From Kribbella sp. NBC_01245 (lineage in GTDB: Bacteria; Actinomycetota; Actinomycetes; Propionibacteriales; Kribbellaceae), in contig NZ_CP108487.1 of assembly GCF_036226525.1 (NCBI RefSeq), positions 2,108,001-2,172,000 on the forward strand: a stretch of 64,000 nucleotides of DNA, read 5' to 3'. This document shows positions 31,124-39,390 of this stretch, one piece after another. Positions within the stretch are counted from its first letter, which is position 1; every line of letters starts with the position of its first letter. Below the pieces are notes generated by a model. The model ran no database searches. It had not been told where the DNA came from and saw only the letters and a program-made list of their open reading frames with translations. The position numbers and the translations under genes were made by a program.

Positions 31124-32014
31124 TCAATTCCCCAGCGGCCGGGTGAACACTTCGACCTCCAGGGCCCGTCGTTCGGCCCGATCGCGATCGATGCTGTCAG
31201 CCCCCATCGGGAATGGCCAGTCGCTACCGGTGAGTACTTTGTCCGGCCCGAAGATCTCCGCCAGTAAGGCCAAGACGGCCGGGTCGTGCACGAGATCGTC
31301 CACGTAGAACCGCCGCAGCGCCTCGGCGATCGACAGGCCGAGCGGCTCGACCCCGGGCCGATCCGTGTCCACGCCGCGCTGCCAACGGCCGGCCACCGCG
31401 GCGGTCGCTCCCCCGCCATGACACAGGCAGAACCGGATCCCCGGGAACCGCGCGGGTACATCGCCGAAGACCAGCTCCGCCACCGCAAGCGCTGTCTCGT
31501 AGGGGTTACCAAGGAGGTTCGACAAGTAGTACGGCGCGAGGCGCGGGTCGTCGCAATGACTCGGGTGGATCAAGGTGAACGCCTTCAGCTCGTGCAGCAC
31601 CTGCCAGAGTTCGTCGCGCTCGGTGAAACCCGGCGTGCCGAGGGCGAAGCCGCTGAAAACCCCTTCCCCAGCAAGGGATTCGGCCATCCCGGGATCGACG
31701 AGGACGAGATGCCCGAGCACCCGCAGACGTGGTCCGGCTAGTTGCCTGAGGCCCTCATTCACCAGCTCGGCCCACGCCGCGCCGAGCTCGTAGCGGAACA
31801 ACGGCGGCGGTATCGAGACGATCGCGCCGTCCAGATCCTGGGCGTCCACCCATTCGAGCAGGGCCTGCGGCGAGGCCATCCGCCGCATCGGCAATCGCGC
31901 GCGGCCGTCCACCACCAGCGTGCCGTCGTCGATCGACAGCCCGAACCGGCCCTGCCGCGCGGCGTCGAGCACCGTCGGCGGGATCAGGTGGGTGTGGACG
32001 TCCCAGCCGGGCAT
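31124..32014 (-). CDS. ACMSD-like amidohydrolase/decarboxylase
   Basis: A 296-residue amidohydrolase-2 family protein. DVHTHLIPP near residues 5-13 gives the H-x-H metal site; later LIHPSHCDD, FCLCHGGG with the metal histidine and TGSDWPFPMG with the catalytic Asp complete the barrel. The family includes aminocarboxymuconate-semialdehyde decarboxylase, gamma-resorcylate decarboxylase and related non-oxidative C-C bond enzymes. In this cluster a ring-cleavage-product or aromatic-acid decarboxylase is the best guess. It begins 1 bp after the cupin stop. Confidence 0.85.
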   Translation of the reverse strand: MPGWDVHTHLIPPTVLDAARQGRFGLSIDDGTLVVDGRARLPMRRMASPQALLEWVDAQDLDGAIVSIPPPLFRYELGAAWAELVNEGLRQLAGPRLRVLGHLVLVDPGMAESLAGEGVFSGFALGTPGFTERDELWQVLHELKAFTLIHPSHCDDPRLAPYYLSNLLGNPYETALAVAELVFGDVPARFPGIRFCLCHGGGATAAVAGRWQRGVDTDRPGVEPLGLSIAEALRRFYVDDLVHDPAVLALLAEIFGPDKVLTGSDWPFPMGADSIDRDRAERRALEVEVFTRPLGN

Positions 32015-32015
32015 G

Positions 32016-32411
32016 TCAGCGGGCGTCCTCGTCGTTGTCGTAGAAGGATGGGCGCTCGGGATAGTGCGGGCCGTCGTACACCTCGAGCAGGATGGAGGTC
32101 TCGTCCGCGACGGTCGGGCCGTGGGTAGAGCCCTTCGGGTTCCAGTAGAAGCTGCCCTTGGTCAGAGTGGTTCCAGTCGGGATATAGCGGTACTTCCCGG
32201 ACAGGCAGAACATGAACTGGTTGGACGCGTGCTGGTGGGCAGTAGGTATCCCTGCGCCCTGTTCGAACTTCACGAGCGCAATAGATGCCTCGGTCTCCTC
32301 ATCCCGCCAAAGCATCTTGTGGGACAACCCGGCCAGGGACTTCTCGACCCACTCCAGGTCATCCGTCTGCAGCAGCACCTCCTGGAAGTGCCGCATCACG
32401 TCCTCAGCCAC
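32016..32411 (-). CDS. Cupin domain protein (dioxygenase-like)
   Basis: A 131-residue single cupin. GTG 32411 overlaps the monooxygenase stop by 8 bp and has GGAGG 6 bp upstream. Cupin motif 1 is GIPTAHQHASNQFMFCLSG near residues 54-72, and motif 2 is KGSFYWNPKGSTHGPT with the last metal His. The arrangement recalls the ChrR/2,4'-dihydroxyacetophenone-dioxygenase-like cupins, which bind Fe or Zn. A small oxygenase or isomerase acting between the monooxygenase and amidohydrolase steps is plausible. The exact reaction is not assignable. Confidence 0.82.
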   Translation of the reverse strand: MAEDVMRHFQEVLLQTDDLEWVEKSLAGLSHKMLWRDEETEASIALVKFEQGAGIPTAHQHASNQFMFCLSGKYRYIPTGTTLTKGSFYWNPKGSTHGPTVADETSILLEVYDGPHYPERPSFYDNDEDAR

Positions 32412-33984
32412 CACCGACCTCCAGTCCCGGTACCGGCCGTCCCGTGATGGCCATGTACCGATCCTCCGCCACACCGGGTCTAATCGGCTCGACCGACGCG
32501 ATGTGCCCGTCCGGCCGGATGAGCACCATGGTGTCCGCCGGTACGCCGTACCGCCCGGTGGCGATCGCGCCCGGGTCGAACAGCGCGCGCTCCCTCAACC
32601 CCGAATCAAGTGGCGCATCCCACCGGGACACCACGTAGTGCCTCAGGGCGGGCGAATCGTTCACCGGGATGTCCGGCCGCCGCCGTACGTCGGTGAAGTA
32701 CAACGCCACAAAGGAATCCCGCGCCAACTCGTGGATCGACGTAGGGCCGGTCGCACCACGGAGTACCAGGTCTGGCGCTCTATCCCCGGCCCTGACGGCA
32801 GGCGGTTCTGCCGCGGTCATGACCATCGACCAGTCGCCTTCACCATCCACATCAAGCCGTACGCCGAGCAGTGTCCGCGTGTACGCCGTAGCCCAAGCAC
32901 TCCCGGCTGCAGTCACCGCACCCCGCTGGTGCGACATGTACTTGCGAGCCGCCTCGGCCATCTCCCCCGAGCCTTCGATCGCTACTGGCCGCTGCTCCTG
33001 CTCGTAGCCATCGAGGAGTTCCGGAGTCGCCCAGCCGCGTAGTACCCAGGCCAGACGCCAGGGAAGGTTGGAGGCGTCTAGGGCACCAGTGTTGAGGCCT
33101 AGCGCCCACATCGGGGTAATGAGGTGTGCGGCATCTCCCATCAGGAAGACCCGGCCTTCGGCTGACCAGTGGTCCGCAACCCGGTGGTGCACGTTGTAGA
33201 TGACAGAGCCGTGTAGCTCCATCCGGTCGACCTCTCCGATGAACTGCCGCACCTTGGCCAATAGGCCGTCCTCGTCTGGCGGAGCCTGGTCAGGCCCTAG
33301 TGGGAACAGGAACCGCCAGTACTCGGGTTGGCGGATCAGAACCATCCACTCGCTGTGATCCGCGAAGTAGGCCAGGTACGGATAGTCGCGCGCGTTGGTG
33401 ACGTCTAGGTCCACCACCACGTCAATCAACATGTACCGCTCGGGAAGGGTCTCCCCGGACACTGTTGCGCCGAGAGCGTCACGGACCTTGCTGCGGCCTC
33501 CGTCGCACGCAAGCAGGTATGACGCCTCGATCTCCTTACGGCCCTCAGGAGTCTCTACGAAGAGAACTACGTGGTCGTTCTTCACTTCGAACGACTCGAG
33601 GCGATGTTCCATCATCACGGAACCGTCGAGGGCATCCGCGAGGATCGGTTCGAGGTGATGCTGCGGGATGTTGATGACGAACGGGAAGCGGGTGTCCCGG
33701 ACGAGCTCCTCCAGCTGGACCGACGCCCGCGGAGTGCTCGTGGACTTGTCGATGTCGCCGATCTCGTCGATGCGCAACGCGGCCGCCAGCACCTGCTCGA
33801 CGCAGCCGTACCGGTCCCAGACCTCCAGGGTGCGCGTCAGCACCGTGCCGGCCTTCGTATCCCGGGACAGCACCGCATCCTCTTCGAGCAGGATGAACGG
33901 CACCCCGTAATGCGCGAGACCGAGGGCGGTGGTCAGTCCGATCGGGCCCGCGCCCACGACGGCAACGGGCAACTGGTCGGGCAA
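32404..33984 (-). CDS. FAD-dependent aromatic-type monooxygenase
   Basis: A 526-residue class A flavoprotein hydroxylase of the PHBH/MhpA fold. FAD motifs: VVGAGPIGLTTA at 10-20, ACDGGRSKVRDAL with DG at 161-162, and RVFLMGDAAHLITPMWALGLNTG region with GD at 283-284. Residues after about 390 form a thioredoxin-like C-terminal domain (GDRAPDLVLRGATGPTS, FVALYFTDVRRRPDI), as in phenol and 3-hydroxyphenylpropionate hydroxylases; it ends with VLIRPDGHIASVEP. It probably hydroxylates an aromatic or related ring using NAD(P)H and O2. 24 bp after the SDR stop. Confidence 0.92.
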   Translation of the reverse strand: MPDQLPVAVVGAGPIGLTTALGLAHYGVPFILLEEDAVLSRDTKAGTVLTRTLEVWDRYGCVEQVLAAALRIDEIGDIDKSTSTPRASVQLEELVRDTRFPFVINIPQHHLEPILADALDGSVMMEHRLESFEVKNDHVVLFVETPEGRKEIEASYLLACDGGRSKVRDALGATVSGETLPERYMLIDVVVDLDVTNARDYPYLAYFADHSEWMVLIRQPEYWRFLFPLGPDQAPPDEDGLLAKVRQFIGEVDRMELHGSVIYNVHHRVADHWSAEGRVFLMGDAAHLITPMWALGLNTGALDASNLPWRLAWVLRGWATPELLDGYEQEQRPVAIEGSGEMAEAARKYMSHQRGAVTAAGSAWATAYTRTLLGVRLDVDGEGDWSMVMTAAEPPAVRAGDRAPDLVLRGATGPTSIHELARDSFVALYFTDVRRRPDIPVNDSPALRHYVVSRWDAPLDSGLRERALFDPGAIATGRYGVPADTMVLIRPDGHIASVEPIRPGVAEDRYMAITGRPVPGLEVGGG

Positions 33985-34008
33985 GGGTCCTCCTAGTGCT
34001 GTGTCTCG

Positions 34009-34734
34009 CTAGTAGTGGGTGAGCCGGCCGAACGCCCGCTCCCGGGTGAGCTGGGAGCCGGTCATCCCGGCGGCGTCGGACAGCAGGAAGAGCAGCGGCC
34101 CGACCACGTCGTCGGGATCACCGATACCGGTGGTCGTACGCCAGCGGTCCAAGTCGGCGCCCGCGTTCGCCGTACGGAACTGGTCGGTGTCGATTACGCC
34201 CGGGGCGATCACGTTCACCCGGACGCGATGCTCGGCGACCTCGGCCGCGAGGGTCTTCGCGAACGCAATGAGCGCCGCCTTGCTGGCCGCATACGCCGCG
34301 GCGCCGGGGAAACCGGTGTGGGCGAGGCCCGAGGTGAAGACGACGACCGAGCCCGAACGTCGTTCGATCATGTGCGGCACCACGGCCTGGCAGACCCAGA
34401 CGACACCGTCGAGGTTGACGTTGAGGACGCCGGTCCACTCCTCCGGGTCCGTTGCGAGCACCGGCGTACGCGGCTGGACGGCGGCACCGGCGACCAGGCC
34501 GTCGATCCGCCCGTGCCGCTCGACCACTGCGGCGACAGCCTTGGCGACGGCGTCGCGGTCTGCCACGTCCACCTCGACGTACTCAACGCCTTCAGTCAGG
34601 GCAGGGGTGACGATGTCGAAGACGACGGCGGTACCACCGAGGCGGGCGACGGCGGCGGCCAGGGCAGCGCCGATCCCCCGCGCGCCACCGGTGACGACCA
34701 CGACCTCACCGGTCGCGTCGAAGCTCGCCTTCAT
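34009..34734 (-). CDS. Short-chain dehydrogenase/reductase
   Basis: A 241-residue classical SDR. TGGARGIG at 15-22 binds the cofactor, VAGAAVQPRT replaces the usual N-N-A-G motif, and the catalytic set is Ser135, Tyr148 and Lys152 (AYAASKAAL). The unusual G-A-A-V in place of N-A-G suggests an atypical cofactor loop. ATG 34734 is 7 bp beyond the GntR 2 stop; the longer frame upstream overlaps that gene. It should oxidise a hydroxyl or diol intermediate of the pathway. Confidence 0.9.
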   Translation of the reverse strand: MKASFDATGEVVVVTGGARGIGAALAAAVARLGGTAVVFDIVTPALTEGVEYVEVDVADRDAVAKAVAAVVERHGRIDGLVAGAAVQPRTPVLATDPEEWTGVLNVNLDGVVWVCQAVVPHMIERRSGSVVVFTSGLAHTGFPGAAAYAASKAALIAFAKTLAAEVAEHRVRVNVIAPGVIDTDQFRTANAGADLDRWRTTTGIGDPDDVVGPLLFLLSDAAGMTGSQLTRERAFGRLTHY

Positions 34735-34741
34735 CGCCCTG

Positions 34742-35443
34742 CTAGTCCTTCCTGGTCCCGCCCGTCTCACCGGTCATGTACGCGCTTATTCGTTCGGTGG
34801 CACCCGCGAGATGCCTACGCAAGGCCTCCTCCGCTTCCTCCACGTCATGCGCGATGCAGGCCTTCAGGATCGCTTCGTGCTCCCTACGGTGTAGCTCGAT
34901 CCGCTCCGGGCTCTGCGGGCTGCCGAACCTGTAGCGCTCACTGTTCTGCCAAACCGGCTCGATCGCCCTGGTCAACCACCGCGAGCCACCGGCCCGGTAG
35001 ATCGCGAAGTGGAAGTCCGTGTGCGCCTGCCGGGCACCGACGATATCGCCTGCCTTGGCCAGCTTCACCTGCAGCTGGAGCGCCTCAGTCGCCGTACTGG
35101 CGTCAGCGGCGGTAAAACGCTCTGCGGCCGCTCGGACCGCCAGAGCCTCCAGTGCCAGCCGGGTCTCCTGGGTATCGCGCAGGTCCTCCAACGAGAGCTC
35201 ACGCACCCACGCACCCTTGTGCGGCACGATGTCGACCAGTCCGAGCGCTTCCAGCCGCCGTAGACCTTCGCGGACCGGCATCTGGCTCATGTCTAGCCGG
35301 TTGGCCAGGTCCACCAGGCGGAGCGGCGTACCACTTGGTAGTTCGCCCGAGAGGATCAACTGGTGTAACTCGGCCGCTGCGGTCTCTGCCAACGTACGGC
35401 GACCGCCGGGGCCTCCTGGCATCAACTCCATCTGCCGGCTCAT
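34742..35443 (-). CDS. GntR/FCD transcriptional regulator 2
   Basis: A 233-residue near-duplicate of regulator 1: same length and start (M-x-R, GGRRTLAE), the same recognition helix region (MSQMPVREGLRR), and identical FCD blocks such as AHTDFHFAIYRAGG and IEPVWQNSERYRFGS. Differences cluster in the last third and at the recognition-helix flank (RMQAL against RLEAL). It sits inside the operon, overlapping the Ldh_2 gene stop by 4 bp and 7 bp ahead of the SDR. Two paralogues in one operon suggest a recent tandem duplication with possible split of effector or operator choice. Confidence 0.93.
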   Translation of the reverse strand: MSRQMELMPGGPGGRRTLAETAAAELHQLILSGELPSGTPLRLVDLANRLDMSQMPVREGLRRLEALGLVDIVPHKGAWVRELSLEDLRDTQETRLALEALAVRAAAERFTAADASTATEALQLQVKLAKAGDIVGARQAHTDFHFAIYRAGGSRWLTRAIEPVWQNSERYRFGSPQSPERIELHRREHEAILKACIAHDVEEAEEALRRHLAGATERISAYMTGETGGTRKD

Positions 35444-36525
35444 AGCCCGGACTCCCTGATCTGTGCGCCGACGATACGGGCGGCCTCGACGAGACCGTCC
35501 AACCCGGCCTTCTCCAGCAGTACGCCTTCGCGGAGCTGGAACTCGGCCTGGTCCGCTTCGAGTTCACCCGGCACGTGCAGCCGGTCTACGCCGGGCGCAG
35601 TGGCCGACGTACGAACGCGCTCCGCGAGCTGCGACGTACGGGCACGGAACTCGGTAATGCCCCCAAGCAGTGCAGGGTCTATCGCCAGGAAGAGGTGAGC
35701 GCAGTCGTTAGGCCGATCCGGCTCACGGTAGAGCGGCCGCACCTGGTCACCCCACCCACCGCCACTTAGTACGCCGGTAAGGATGTCCACGATCAACGCG
35801 AGGCCAAACCCCTTATGCCCGGCCGCAGGCAGCAGCATTCCCAGTAGAGCGGCGTCCGCGCTGGTAGTCGGCGTGCCGGTCGCATCCGTCGCCCAAGTGT
35901 CAGGGATCTCCCGCCCGGCAGAAGCCGCCATACGAACCTTGCCCAGCGCCACGGCCGACAACGCCATGTCCAGGACGATCTCCACCCCGGCCTCGGTCGG
36001 TACGGCGACGGCGAGCGGGTTATTGCCGACGATGCGCTCGGCACCACCCGGCGCGGGCATCAACGGGGTCGTGTTGGACATCGCGATGCCGAGACAACCA
36101 GCCTCGGCCGCTTGCATCGCCCAGCGACTGGCCGCGCCGAAATGGTGCGCCCGGCGGACCGAGACCAGGCCGATGCCGAACCGGCCGGCCCGGTCGATCG
36201 CGAGGCCCATCGCCTGCGGGCTGGACAGCTGGCCCATCCCGCCAAGGGCGTCGACGACCAGCGCCGCGCCGGCGTCGTACAGCACCTCGACCTGCCGTTC
36301 GCGCGTTACGCCGCCCGCGAGCAGGCGTTCGACGTACATCGGGACGAGCATCACGCCATGCGAGCGGACACCGCGCAGATCCGCGTCGACCAGGGCCGCC
36401 GCGATCGAGTGCGCGTCGGCCGGTACGAAGTCGAGCGCGGCGAAGATGGCCGTCACGGTCTGCTCGAGCCACTCCGCCCGAACCCGGACCTGGTGCTCGG
36501 CTCCGTCGACGACGCCGGCCGTCAC
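35440..36525 (-). CDS. Ldh_2-family (malate/ureidoglycolate-type) dehydrogenase
   Basis: A 361-residue NAD(P)-dependent oxidoreductase of the LDH_2/MDH_2 family, which is unrelated to classical lactate dehydrogenase. Signature segments: DLRGVRSHGVMLVPMYVERL near 46-65, AHHFGAASRWAMQAAEAG, VGNNPLAVAVP and a late LPAAGHKGFGLALIVDIL. Relatives reduce or oxidise 2-keto/2-hydroxy acids such as malate, ureidoglycolate or 2,3-diketogulonate. GTG 36525 overlaps the permease stop (GTGA). In the pathway it may handle a hydroxy-acid substrate or product. The open frame extends upstream but only as a shadow of the permease gene. Confidence 0.88.
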   Translation of the reverse strand: MTAGVVDGAEHQVRVRAEWLEQTVTAIFAALDFVPADAHSIAAALVDADLRGVRSHGVMLVPMYVERLLAGGVTRERQVEVLYDAGAALVVDALGGMGQLSSPQAMGLAIDRAGRFGIGLVSVRRAHHFGAASRWAMQAAEAGCLGIAMSNTTPLMPAPGGAERIVGNNPLAVAVPTEAGVEIVLDMALSAVALGKVRMAASAGREIPDTWATDATGTPTTSADAALLGMLLPAAGHKGFGLALIVDILTGVLSGGGWGDQVRPLYREPDRPNDCAHLFLAIDPALLGGITEFRARTSQLAERVRTSATAPGVDRLHVPGELEADQAEFQLREGVLLEKAGLDGLVEAARIVGAQIRESGL

Positions 36526-37316
36526 CGGTGCTCCTCGGCCCAGGGCAGCAGCTTCTTCTCCAGCAGGACCAGGCCGTAGAAGAGCACGATGCTGATCACA
36601 CCGAGCAGGGCCATCGCGGCGAAGGCCAGCGAGGTGTTGGCGCTGGCGCCCGAGTTGACGATGACGTAGCCCAGGCCGGCGGTGGCACCGACGAACTCGG
36701 CGATCACCGAGCCGATCACGGCCAGCGAGATCGCCGTCTTGAGACCGACGAAGATCTGCGGCAGGGCGTACTGGAGACGCAGTTTGAAGTACTCCTGGGT
36801 GCGGCTGGCGTTCAGGGAGCGCAGCAGGTCGACGAGTTCGATCGGGGTCGACTTCATGCCCGAGGCGGTCGAGATGACCACCGGGAAGAAGCAGACCAGG
36901 AAGACCAGCACCACCTTGGGGGCTTGGCCGAAGCCCATCCAGATCACCAGCAGCGGCGCGACGGCGATCTTCGGGATGGCGTTCACCGCGAGCAGCAGCG
37001 GGTAGATGATCCGCTCCAGCACCAGCGACCGCACGATCAGCAGCGCGATCGGCACACCCGTCACGATCGCCAGCAGGAAACCCTCGACCGTCTCGATCAA
37101 CGTCACCAGGGACTGATCGAGCAGATAGCCGGGCTGTTCGGCGAAGGCGGCGGCGACGTCGAACGGGCTCGGCAGCAGGAAGTCGTCGATGGCGAAAACG
37201 ACCGTCGCGGCCCACCAGAGCGCGAGGATGACGACGAACCCGAACAAGGGCAACAGCCAGATCGCGAGTGTGGAGCCTTGCCGGCGGGGCCGGGAGGGCT
37301 CGGGCCCCGAGGTCAT
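36522..37316 (-). CDS. ABC transporter permease, NitT/TauT (SsuC) type
   Basis: A 264-residue inner-membrane permease with about six membrane segments (STLAIWLLPLFGFVVILALWW at the N-terminus; VLVFLVCFFPVVIST and FAAMALLGVISIVLFYGLVLL later). The EAA-loop region is ELVDLLRSLNASRTQEYFKLRL near residue 170. This is the SsuC/TauC/NrtB group, which imports nitrate, sulfonates, taurine or aromatic acids such as phthalate. ATG 37316 overlaps the ATPase stop (ATGA). A hydrophilic upstream extension to 37640 is a shadow of the ATPase gene. Confidence 0.93.
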   Translation of the reverse strand: MTSGPEPSRPRRQGSTLAIWLLPLFGFVVILALWWAATVVFAIDDFLLPSPFDVAAAFAEQPGYLLDQSLVTLIETVEGFLLAIVTGVPIALLIVRSLVLERIIYPLLLAVNAIPKIAVAPLLVIWMGFGQAPKVVLVFLVCFFPVVISTASGMKSTPIELVDLLRSLNASRTQEYFKLRLQYALPQIFVGLKTAISLAVIGSVIAEFVGATAGLGYVIVNSGASANTSLAFAAMALLGVISIVLFYGLVLLEKKLLPWAEEHR

Positions 37317-38068
37317 GCCGGCGCCATCAACAAGGAGTGCAGCTGCCCACTCACCTTCGCCACGGCGGCCGCCTCGGCGTGAATGCCGAGCGTGCGCGGG
37401 CGCGGGATCCGCACGTCGACGATCTCGCGGATCCGGCCCGGGCGCGGGCTCATCACCACGACCCGATCGGCCAGCAGGATCGCCTCCTCGATCGAGTGCG
37501 TGACGAACACGATCGTGGTGGACAACTCCATCTTGATCCGCTGCAGTTCCTCCGACAGCTCGGCGCGGGTCAGCGCGTCCAAGGCGGAGAAGGGCTCGTC
37601 CATCAACATCACTTTCGGGCGGGTGATCAGCGAACGGCACAGCGAGACCCGTTGCTGCATCCCGCCGGACAACTCGTGCGGAAGCTTGTTCTCGAAACCG
37701 GTCAGGCCGACCAGATGCAAAAGCTGGTGGGCCCGGTCCCGGTACTGCCCGCGGTCACCACCGGCGATCTCGACCGGCAGCATCACGTTGGAGAGCACGG
37801 AACGCCACGGCAGCAGGGCCGGGCGCTGGAACATCACCGACACGTCCGGCCGGGGCGCGGTGACGAGTTCGCCCGCCACCTGCACCCAGCCGCTCGTCGG
37901 TTCGAGCAGTCCCGCGATCAACCGCAACAGGGTCGACTTGCCACACCCCGAGCGGCCGATCAGCGTGACGAACTCATTCTCCTGAACCTCCAGGTCAATG
38001 CCTTCGAGCGCGTGGACGGATCCGTCCCGCGACTCGAAGACTTGACCGACCTGGTCCAGCTGGATCAT
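37313..38068 (-). CDS. ABC transporter ATP-binding protein, NitT/TauT (SsuB) type
   Basis: A 251-residue importer ATPase. Walker A GRSGCGKST at 38-46, signature LSGGMQQRVSLCRSL, Walker B VMLMDEPFSALD and the switch VTHSIEEAI are all intact. The order SBP-ATPase-permease and the SsuB-like FESRDGSVHALEGIDL start indicate the nitrate/sulfonate/taurine import family. 3 bp separates it from the SBP stop and it overlaps the permease by 4 bp. Confidence 0.95.
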   Translation of the reverse strand: MIQLDQVGQVFESRDGSVHALEGIDLEVQENEFVTLIGRSGCGKSTLLRLIAGLLEPTSGWVQVAGELVTAPRPDVSVMFQRPALLPWRSVLSNVMLPVEIAGGDRGQYRDRAHQLLHLVGLTGFENKLPHELSGGMQQRVSLCRSLITRPKVMLMDEPFSALDALTRAELSEELQRIKMELSTTIVFVTHSIEEAILLADRVVVMSPRPGRIREIVDVRIPRPRTLGIHAEAAAVAKVSGQLHSLLMAPA

Positions 38069-38071
38069 CGG

Positions 38072-39082
38072 TCAGGCCTTCGGCGCCAGTTCGAACGACA
38101 CGTAGTCACCGATGTTGAACAGGTCGGTGTTGATCGCCTCGGCCTGGGCCAGGGCCGTCTTGACGCCGGAGACCTTCTCCCGCGCGATCGCCCCGATGGG
38201 ACCATTGTAGCTCGGCGGCTTGACGTAGTCGCGCATCAGCATCAACTCCGCGGCAGCGACCGTCACGTCGGTCTCCGGTACGTACTTCTTCAGGATCGTC
38301 GCGGCGGCCTGCGGATCCGCGATCGTGTCCGCGAGCCCCTTGAGCAGCGCCGCGGTGAACTTCTGCACCTGCGCGGGCTTCTCCTTGACGACATCCTGAC
38401 GGGTCAGGATCGCGTTGCCGTAGAGGTCGGGCAGCAGATCGCCGTACGGCAGCACCACGGCCTTCTTGCCCTTGGCCGCCTTCTCGATGGTCGGCTGGCC
38501 GACAACGAACTGGCCGATGCCGTTCACCTGGCCGGACACCAGCAGAGCCGGCAGCGCGGGCGGCGCCGACGCCACCCACTGGACCTTGTTCTTGTCGATA
38601 CCGGCGGCCTTGGCGTAGACCGGAAACATCACCTGGTTGGTCGAACCCGGCTGGTCACCGATCTTCTTGTCTTCCAGGTCTTTCGGCTTGGTGATGCCGT
38701 ACCCCTCGAGCGAGACGATCGCGGCCAGCGAACGCTGGTGGACCATCCCGACCGCCGTCACCGGCAGGTGCTCCTTGGAGGACGTGATCATGAAGGCCGT
38801 GAAGTCGCCGATGCCGTAGTCGGCCTGGCCGCCCGCGACCAGCTTCATCACGTCGACCGTGCCGCTGCCCGGTGTGATGGTGACATCGAGACCGGCCTCG
38901 CGGAAGTAGCCCTTCTCCAGGGCGACGTAGGCATAGGCCTCCCGGCCGAAGGTGCCGAACGAGGTCAGGTAACTGACCTTCTCTCCCTTGTTGCCGGATT
39001 CGGAGTCGGGATTGCCGCCGCAGGCGCTGACCAGCAGCCCCATGGCCACCACCAACGCGGCAACCGAACGCCTCAGTCTCAT
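38072..39082 (-). CDS. ABC transporter substrate-binding lipoprotein, NitT/TauT type
   Basis: A 336-residue lipoprotein: MRLRRSVAALVVAMGLLVSAC with lipobox Cys21. The mature part is an NMT1/THI5-like (SsuA) periplasmic-binding fold: VSYLTSFGTFGREAYAYVALEKGYF, DVTITPGSGTVDVMKLVAGGQADYGIGDF and LEDKKIGDQPGSTNQ are typical. It determines the substrate of the importer; the group includes binders of sulfonates, pyrimidine precursors and aromatic acids, so the ligand is not assignable. First gene of the operon, with AGGAGG 8 bp before its ATG and a candidate operator immediately upstream. Confidence 0.93.
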   Translation of the reverse strand: MRLRRSVAALVVAMGLLVSACGGNPDSESGNKGEKVSYLTSFGTFGREAYAYVALEKGYFREAGLDVTITPGSGTVDVMKLVAGGQADYGIGDFTAFMITSSKEHLPVTAVGMVHQRSLAAIVSLEGYGITKPKDLEDKKIGDQPGSTNQVMFPVYAKAAGIDKNKVQWVASAPPALPALLVSGQVNGIGQFVVGQPTIEKAAKGKKAVVLPYGDLLPDLYGNAILTRQDVVKEKPAQVQKFTAALLKGLADTIADPQAAATILKKYVPETDVTVAAAELMLMRDYVKPPSYNGPIGAIAREKVSGVKTALAQAEAINTDLFNIGDYVSFELAPKA

Positions 39083-39096
39083 CGACCCATCCTCCT

Positions 39097-39109
39097 ATAT
39101 TTGATCAAA
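39097..39109 (-). promoter_or_regulatory. Candidate GntR/FCD operator at the operon start
   Basis: ATATTTGATCAAA at 39097-39109, directly upstream of the AGGAGG of the substrate-binding-protein gene. TTTGATCAAA (39100-39109) is a perfect palindrome, and ATATTTGATCA is repeated exactly before the acyl-CoA ligase at 31081-31091. Shared position upstream of two units of one cluster suggests a common regulator. Confidence 0.55.
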
Positions 39110-39390
39110 CATCAGACATCCGCGAACGGTCAACACCCGTCTGCCCGTCTGGAACAAGGGTGTGCTCCCCCAACCAAGCGGGACTCTACGTCGCACAGCG
39201 CGAACTCACCGTGGCTGCGCCCGCTGATTTGGCGTTCTCTTTACGTGTCACTGATCGCGCTCCCCTCCTCAGCCCAAACCACACCTGCAACGTTGTGGAG
39301 TCAGTCACAAACCCACCGTATCCATTCCCCCACACCCTGCCCCATTTCCCCACCACCACGCCTCTTTCCGCCCACCGGCCCCTTTCGCCC

